64,000 nt of DNA from positions 1,674,001 to 1,738,000 of the forward strand of contig NZ_CP193934.1 of NCBI RefSeq assembly GCF_050859505.1, read 5' to 3'. Under the pieces are notes generated by a model. That model was not told the DNA's origin and made no database searches. It saw only the letters and a list, made by a program, of their open reading frames with translations. How positions within the stretch are numbered: position 1 is the stretch's first letter; every line of letters begins with the position of its first letter. Made by a program: the position numbers and the translations under genes. Origin of the DNA: Marinirhabdus sp050859505. Lineage in GTDB: Bacteria; Bacteroidota; Bacteroidia; Flavobacteriales; Flavobacteriaceae. This document shows, in pieces, positions 59,313 to 64,000 of the stretch.

Positions 59313-59858
59313 ATGGCTGAAACTTCAGAACAATATAATGACGTGATTGAAACGTGCCGCTCCTTGTTTATAAACAAGATGAAAGATTACGGGAGTGCCT
59401 GGAGAATCTTGCGTTTGCCATCTCTAACAGATCAGATTTTTATTAAGGCACAGCGCATTCGGGGCTTACAACAAAACAAAGAGCAACGGGTAGACGAAGG
59501 CCAGGAAAGTGAATTTATAGGGATTATCAATTACTGCGTTATGGCGCTCGTGCAATTGGAAAAAGGAGTTGTAGAACAACCCGATTTATCGCTTGAAGAT
59601 GCCACGCAGTTGTACGATGAAAAAATAGCCGAAACCAAACAGTTAATGCTCGATAAAAATCACGATTATGGAGAAGCCTGGAGAGATATGCGCGTGAGTA
59701 GCTTAACCGATTTAATTTTGCAAAAAATATTACGAGTTAAGCAAATTGAAGACAACAAGGGTAAAACATTGGTGAGCGAAGGGATTGGTGCAAATTATCA
59801 GGATATGATTAATTACGCTGTTTTTGCATTAATACATTTGACCCCATCAAACAAATAA
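59313..59858 (+). CDS. DUF1599 protein (two tandem domain copies)
   Basis: 181 residues with an internal duplication. Repeat 1 (~28-88) includes DYGSAWRILRLPSLTDQIF and repeat 2 (~115-175) includes DYGEAWRDMRVSSLTDLIL; both continue with KxxRxxxxxxxK and end with INY (C/A)VxALxxL. DUF1599 is conserved across Bacteroidetes. The acidic/Trp core might be a nucleotide site, but this is unproven. The next gene starts 3 bp later. Confidence 0.9.
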   Translation: MAETSEQYNDVIETCRSLFINKMKDYGSAWRILRLPSLTDQIFIKAQRIRGLQQNKEQRVDEGQESEFIGIINYCVMALVQLEKGVVEQPDLSLEDATQLYDEKIAETKQLMLDKNHDYGEAWRDMRVSSLTDLILQKILRVKQIEDNKGKTLVSEGIGANYQDMINYAVFALIHLTPSNK

Positions 59859-59861
59859 ATT

Positions 59862-60389
59862 ATGAACAAATTATTGGTACTAACTCTCCTACTTTCCTTT
59901 CAGGTACTATTGGTTGGATGTAATAAAGATGACGAAGCACCCAATAACGGATTTTCAATAAACGGTAATGAATATGCAACTGGCTTTGCTTACACAACCG
60001 AAGGTAATGGAGCGACAAAGTCTATTTTAATATTTTCTTCGGTGGATCGTACAAGTACAAATTATACCGAAAATAGAGGGAGGTTCGATTTGCGTTTTTC
60101 AGACACATTGATACCTGGAGAATATAATTCTGGTACTGGAGCTTTTGGTGACACTTTTGAATTTTCTGAAGGGATTGTTGTTGAAGATGGGGTATTGGTT
60201 TCCAGAGGAACTAAACTTGTATTTTCAACAAGTGGTTCGGGAGGTTTTCAATCTGCAACTGCTACGGTACATTCAGTCAGTCTCAATGCAGACCATCAAG
60301 TGACACAAATCGATATAGATTACACCCTTAATTTTGAAGATATAATAGTTCGTGGCAATTATAGCGGTGCGGTTAGAATCTCATTTTAA
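59862..60389 (+). CDS. Hypothetical lipoprotein
   Basis: 175 residues, lipoprotein signal MNKLLVLTLLLSFQVLLVGC, then a beta-rich domain (NGFSINGNEYATGFAYTTEG; ENRGRFDLRFSDTLIPGEYN), no helical or catalytic motif. Third-to-last residues alternate hydrophobic/polar as in beta-barrel or sandwich proteins. It lies between DUF1599 and the DoxX gene with short spacers (3 and 12 bp). Not recognised beyond family-like lipoproteins of Flavobacteria. Confidence 0.75.
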   Translation: MNKLLVLTLLLSFQVLLVGCNKDDEAPNNGFSINGNEYATGFAYTTEGNGATKSILIFSSVDRTSTNYTENRGRFDLRFSDTLIPGEYNSGTGAFGDTFEFSEGIVVEDGVLVSRGTKLVFSTSGSGGFQSATATVHSVSLNADHQVTQIDIDYTLNFEDIIVRGNYSGAVRISF

Positions 60390-60401
60390 AAAAAAATAGT
60401 T

Positions 60402-61583
60402 ATGAAATACATTGTAGGCTTTCTTAGAATATTTGTAGGGATATTCTTTATCATTAGTGGATTTATTAAACTGAATGATCCTGTAGGCTTTTCCTTTAAA
60501 CTGAAAGATTACTTTGCGCCAGACGTTTTAAATTTGGAGTTTTTGGTGCCCTACGCATTAGTAATTGCACTATTTGTAGTGGTGTATGAAGTTTTGTTAG
60601 GGGTTATGCTCATTTTGGGATATGCCAAAAAATTTATGCTGTGGAGCCTTTTGTTAATGATTCTATTCTTCACCTTCCTTACCTTTTACTCTGCGTATTT
60701 TAACAAAGTGACAGATTGTGGTTGCTTTGGAGATGCATTAAAATTAACGCCTTGGGAATCTTTCTGGAAAGACATTGTATTAAGTATCATGATCCTGATT
60801 TTGTTCTTCGGAAGAAAGCACATCCTGCCGTTTTTTACAAAAGGGACTCGAAGTCTTTTAGTTTTCACTTCCTTTTTTGCTAGTTTGACATTTGCCTATT
60901 TTGTATTGCAACATTTACCTTGGATAGACTTTAGAGCCTATAAAATTGGCGCCAATATTCAGGAAGGAATGGAAGTTCCCGAAGGTGCACCCAAACCTAT
61001 TTTTGAGTATAATTGGACTTTTAAAGTAAATGGTGAAGACAAAGTAATTACCACCAATGGGGATTATCCGCAACAAGATGGTGAATTTATTGGAGTAGAA
61101 ACTTCCGAGTTGCAAAAAGGATACGAACCCCCTGTACACGATTTTAGCATAGAGAGAGACGGGGAAAATTATACTACGCAGTTTTTAGAAGCTGAGAACC
61201 TGGTTGTTGTTATAGCTTACAACCTTCAGATTACTGAAATGGAAGGCTATGCGAACATTAAAGAAATTACAGATAAAGCGGTAAAAAATAATTATCAAGT
61301 AATTGGTCTTTCGGCATCGAGCCCAGAAAAAACGAAACAATTGGTTTCAGAAAAAAATCTAAATTTTGAATTTTATTTCTGTGACGAAACTACATTGAAA
61401 ACCATCGTACGAAGTAATCCAGGTATTTTGGAGTTACATAAAGGAACCATCACACAAAAGTTGCACTGGAATGATGCGTTAGATTTGCAGCTGAAACAAC
61501 TTCCGCCGCGTCCAAAAATTGAAGAAATTCTAGTGGAAGAAATACAAGACAGTACACAGGTTGTAACAGACTCAATACAATAA
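60402..61583 (+). CDS. DoxX/MauE-type membrane protein with thioredoxin-like domain (BT_3928 family)
   Basis: 393 residues. The first ~150 residues are a four-helix DoxX/MauE unit (FLRIFVGIFFIISGFIKL, FLVPYALVIALFVVVYEVLL, LGVMLILGYAKKFMLWSL) with a conserved TDCGCFGDALKLTPWE Cys pair. A fifth helix (FFASLTFAYFVLQHL) leads to a periplasmic ~200-residue domain with a weak thioredoxin-like outline but no CxxC. BT_3928 family proteins are common in Bacteroidetes; role unknown, possibly redox delivery. The next gene begins immediately (TAAT-TTG). Confidence 0.88.
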   Translation: MKYIVGFLRIFVGIFFIISGFIKLNDPVGFSFKLKDYFAPDVLNLEFLVPYALVIALFVVVYEVLLGVMLILGYAKKFMLWSLLLMILFFTFLTFYSAYFNKVTDCGCFGDALKLTPWESFWKDIVLSIMILILFFGRKHILPFFTKGTRSLLVFTSFFASLTFAYFVLQHLPWIDFRAYKIGANIQEGMEVPEGAPKPIFEYNWTFKVNGEDKVITTNGDYPQQDGEFIGVETSELQKGYEPPVHDFSIERDGENYTTQFLEAENLVVVIAYNLQITEMEGYANIKEITDKAVKNNYQVIGLSASSPEKTKQLVSEKNLNFEFYFCDETTLKTIVRSNPGILELHKGTITQKLHWNDALDLQLKQLPPRPKIEEILVEEIQDSTQVVTDSIQ

Positions 61584-61584
61584 T

Positions 61585-62661
61585 TTGCTAGGATACATTT
61601 TCAAAAAAATAGGCTATGCACTGCTCACATTGTTTGGGGTTGTCACGGTTATTTTTTTACTTTTTACCATACTGCCTGGCGACCCCGCGAGGATGATGCT
61701 GGGACAAAACGAAAATGCAGCACAACTGGCAATTGTAAAGAAAAAGTATGGTTTTGATAAGCCTGTATCGCTACAGTACGCTTACTATTTAAACGATTTG
61801 TCGCCACTTTCTTTTCACAGTAAGAATCCAGATAACTACACCTATCTTTCAGAAGAAAAATACACAGCTACAAAACTTTTCAGCATTGCAGAAACCCATA
61901 TTGCCTTAAAATGGCCCTACCTACGGGAATCTTTTCAGAAAAATGGAAAGCAAGTAAGTTCGGTTATTGCAGAAACATTGCCTAATACCTTTGTGTTGGC
62001 AGTTTCGGCTATTATAATTGCGATGATCTTAGGGGTTTTGCTAGGGATACTTTCGGTGTTGTTTCGAGATGGATGGGTAGATAAGTTAATTCAATTAGTG
62101 AGTACCTTAGGGATGAGTGTTCCGTCCTTTTTTAGCGCTATTATTTTTGCTTGGTTGTTTGGGTATGTACTGCACGAATTTACCAATCTTAGTATGACGG
62201 GTAGCTTGTACGAAGTAGACGATTTTGGCGAAGGCAGCTATATTCAATGGAAAAATCTAATCCTTCCCGCCATTGTATTAGGCATTAGACCGCTTGCTGT
62301 AGTCACTCAGTTAATGCGTAACTCCTTACTAGAAGTGCTAAATCAAGATTATATACGCACAGCGAAGGCCAAAGGGCTTTCGTTCTCAACTATTATTAGA
62401 CGTCACGCACTAAAAAATTCACTAAATCCAGTGGTGACCGCTATTTCGGGTTGGTTTGCTTCTATGCTTGCAGGAGCTGTTTTTGTAGAGTATATTTTTG
62501 GATGGAACGGGTTGGGAAAAGAAATTGTGGATGCACTTAATACGTTAGACTTACCTATTATTATGGGAGCGGTCATCGTTATTGCTACATTATTCATCTT
62601 AATCAATATCTTTGTAGATGTAATTTATGGGTGGTTGGATCCTAAAATTAGCAAACAGTGA
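61585..62661 (+). CDS. DppB/OppB-type ABC transporter permease, solitary
   Basis: 358 residues, start TTG 61585, one base after the TAA of the preceding gene. FGVVTVIFLLFTILPGDPAR is the typical N-terminal helix/loop of binding-protein-dependent permeases; the EAA loop is DYIRTAKAKGLSFSTIIRRH; GAVFVEYIFGWNGLGKEIVD follows. A ~70-residue insertion before the core (YAYYLNDLSPLSFHSKNPDN...) is longer than in DppB. No ATPase, second permease or binding protein gene is adjacent, so the substrate is unclear. Confidence 0.9.
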   Translation: MLGYIFKKIGYALLTLFGVVTVIFLLFTILPGDPARMMLGQNENAAQLAIVKKKYGFDKPVSLQYAYYLNDLSPLSFHSKNPDNYTYLSEEKYTATKLFSIAETHIALKWPYLRESFQKNGKQVSSVIAETLPNTFVLAVSAIIIAMILGVLLGILSVLFRDGWVDKLIQLVSTLGMSVPSFFSAIIFAWLFGYVLHEFTNLSMTGSLYEVDDFGEGSYIQWKNLILPAIVLGIRPLAVVTQLMRNSLLEVLNQDYIRTAKAKGLSFSTIIRRHALKNSLNPVVTAISGWFASMLAGAVFVEYIFGWNGLGKEIVDALNTLDLPIIMGAVIVIATLFILINIFVDVIYGWLDPKISKQ

Positions 62662-62801
62662 TTTAGTACATACATACTGAAGTAGAGAAGCAGAAATTTC
62701 AAGAATATTGCGAAAGGATACAGCCAAATTAGGAAGCTAACAAAAATCTAAACAAAATGACTTGTGTTTTGTAGGGTCATTAAACATTTAAAAATATTAA
62801 A

Positions 62802-63554
62802 ATGCCAAAGAAAATAGTAGCTGGAAACTGGAAGATGAATAACGATTTATCACAAACCGAAACATTGTTAAAAGACTTAAAAAAACAAGTAATTCCTGAA
62901 GATGTTACGGTAATGATAGCGCCTTCGTTTACTAATTTGTTTAAAGCTTTTGAATCGACCAGAGAGCATCCCATCCAGGTAATTGCTCAGAATATGCACC
63001 AATCTCAAAAGGGTGCTTTTACGGGCGAAGTTTCCGCAGGTATGTTGAAAAGCGTGGGAGTTCAAACAGTAATTCTTGGGCATAGTGAGCGCCGAGCTTA
63101 TTTTAATGAAACAGACGATTTGTTGGCAGAAAAAATTAATACTGCTCTCGAAAATAATATGCAAGCCATCTTTTGCATAGGCGAAGAGTTACGTGATAGG
63201 GAGAGCGGAGACCATTATGAAGTAATTCAAAATCAGTTAAAAAACGGTTTGTTTCACGTCTCAAATGACAGCTGGAGCCGCATAATGATTGCTTACGAAC
63301 CCGTTTGGGCTATTGGCACCGGTGAAACTGCAAGTCCACAACAGGTGCAGGAAATGCACCATTATATTAGAGAGACTATTGCAAAACAATATGATAGAAA
63401 TATCGCAAAAAACGTTTCCATTTTATATGGCGGAAGTGTAAAACCGGGGAATGCAAAGGAAATTTTTGCCAAAAAAGATGTAGATGGAGGTCTAATAGGA
63501 GGCGCAGCTTTAAATGCTGAAGATTTTATGGCAATCATTAATGCATTCGGTTAA
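62802..63554 (+). CDS. tpiA: Triosephosphate isomerase
   Basis: 250 residues. Catalytic Lys in VAGNWKMNNDL, His in TVILGHSERRAY, Glu in IAYEPVWAIGTGETASP, phosphate loop SILYGGSVKPGN, ending GGAALNAEDFMAII. Interconverts DHAP and glyceraldehyde-3-phosphate. The 140-bp region before it contains an imperfect ATGAC/GTCAT dyad (62758-62779) but no clear promoter box. Confidence 0.97.
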   Translation: MPKKIVAGNWKMNNDLSQTETLLKDLKKQVIPEDVTVMIAPSFTNLFKAFESTREHPIQVIAQNMHQSQKGAFTGEVSAGMLKSVGVQTVILGHSERRAYFNETDDLLAEKINTALENNMQAIFCIGEELRDRESGDHYEVIQNQLKNGLFHVSNDSWSRIMIAYEPVWAIGTGETASPQQVQEMHHYIRETIAKQYDRNIAKNVSILYGGSVKPGNAKEIFAKKDVDGGLIGGAALNAEDFMAIINAFG

Positions 63555-63624
63555 AATCCCTAAAAATAAATACGAAATAGCGTTTTGGGACTTTAGCACA
63601 GCTCGTCGTTCTTAATTAACAACT

Positions 63625-64000
63625 ATGTCCAATATATATATAGAATATAACTTTAAGGTAACTCCACCCCAGCCAGGCACAGAAATTCTAATTGCTGAAC
63701 TAGGCCAAGCAGGTTTTGAAAGTTTTGTAGAAAACGAAGAAGGTGTAGAGGCGTACATCCAGAAAGAGGAGTGGAATGAAGCTATTTTGGAAGGTATATA
63801 TATTCTGAAATCACCTGAATTTGAGATTACATTTCAGCAAAAAGAAATAGCACAGGTAAACTGGAACGAGGAGTGGGAAAAAAATTTTAAACCCATAGTT
63901 GTAGCAGATGCTTGTGCCGTTCGGGCGCCGTTTCACCCGCCTTTTAATGTGAAATATGAAATTATCATTGAACCAAAGATGAGTTTTGGGACAGGACATC
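63625..64000 (+). CDS. prmA: Ribosomal protein L11 methyltransferase, N-terminal part (cut by window edge)
   Basis: 125 codons from ATG 63625 to the edge, no stop. NIYIEYNFKVTPPQPGTEIL at the start, VNWNEEWEKNFKPIVVAD and, at the edge, IEPKMSFGTGH, the beginning of the SAM-binding domain (PKMSFGTGHHxTT). It trimethylates L11. Follows tpiA by 70 bp. Confidence 0.92.
   Translation, partial: MSNIYIEYNFKVTPPQPGTEILIAELGQAGFESFVENEEGVEAYIQKEEWNEAILEGIYILKSPEFEITFQQKEIAQVNWNEEWEKNFKPIVVADACAVRAPFHPPFNVKYEIIIEPKMSFGTGH

Noticed and set aside
1..64000. tRNA or rRNA genes
   Set aside because: No cloverleaf with a GGTTCRA arm and no 16S/23S stretch was noticed by eye; a tRNA search would be decisive.

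Overview
The window is a dense, low-GC chromosomal segment (AT-rich by eye) from a member of the Bacteroidetes, almost certainly family Flavobacteriaceae. The pointers are: a 287-residue primary sigma factor without region 1.1; promoter boxes of the Bacteroidetes type (TAnnTTTG at about -7, TTTG at about -33); Rho with a long disordered N-terminal insert; a protein with a type IX secretion (T9SS) C-terminal sorting domain; many SPII-type lipoproteins; families typical of the phylum (DUF4293, BT_3928, DUF1599, DUF3667, DUF1573); and few Shine-Dalgarno sequences. I found no rRNA, tRNA, CRISPR array, insertion sequence or prophage. Both ends cut genes.

1-7.5 kb: a truncated secreted protein, a 52-residue membrane protein, an AraC regulator, an MtfA-like peptidase, a BLUF blue-light sensor gene overlapping rpe and followed by ypdA (bacillithiol disulfide reductase type), then rpoD. 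7.5-16.8 kb: a leftward tryptophan/kynurenine degradation cluster (lipoprotein, kynU, kmo, ridA-type deaminase, esterase, aminomuconate-semialdehyde dehydrogenase, SDR, ACMSD, O-methyltransferase). The gene for 3-hydroxyanthranilate dioxygenase, which should link kynureninase to ACMSD, is not in the window, and each wide gap in the cluster carries an intergenic repeat. 16.8-21.6 kb: a divergent CDGSH/GNAT pair behind two matching palindromes, a decayed copy of the 52-residue membrane protein (in-frame TGA), and a photolyase/cryptochrome group (flavin reductase, DUF2256, Cry-DASH, iron-sulfur photolyase).

21.6-37.5 kb: methyltransferase, msrA, a Nif3-like protein with a zinc-ribbon homologue that has lost its cysteines, lpxK, a TPR hybrid histidine kinase, gap, lipA, an ECF sigma factor, a glycosyltransferase, fasciclin lipoprotein, murB, aminotransferase, aspartyl protease. 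37.6-50.7 kb: valS, then a leftward operon rsfS-ftsH-LUD-cdsA-psd-ACBP (membrane quality control and phospholipid synthesis), birA, pyrE, NUDIX, M14 peptidase and the T9SS cargo protein. 51.2-64 kb: rho, DUF4293, phosphoesterase, truA, MsbA-like ABC exporter, DUF3667, cdaA (c-di-AMP synthase), folP, DUF1599, lipoprotein, DoxX/BT_3928, a lone DppB-type permease, tpiA, and a truncated prmA.

Most of this is core genome. The parts that merit a second look are the light-related genes (BLUF-rpe-ypdA and the photolyase group), the incomplete kynurenine cluster with its catalytically odd SDR, the paired palindromes at 16.85-16.90 kb, the recent-looking nonsense pseudogene at 17.6 kb, and the unusual number (eight) of TTG start codons. 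I did not find a system I would call wholly new.
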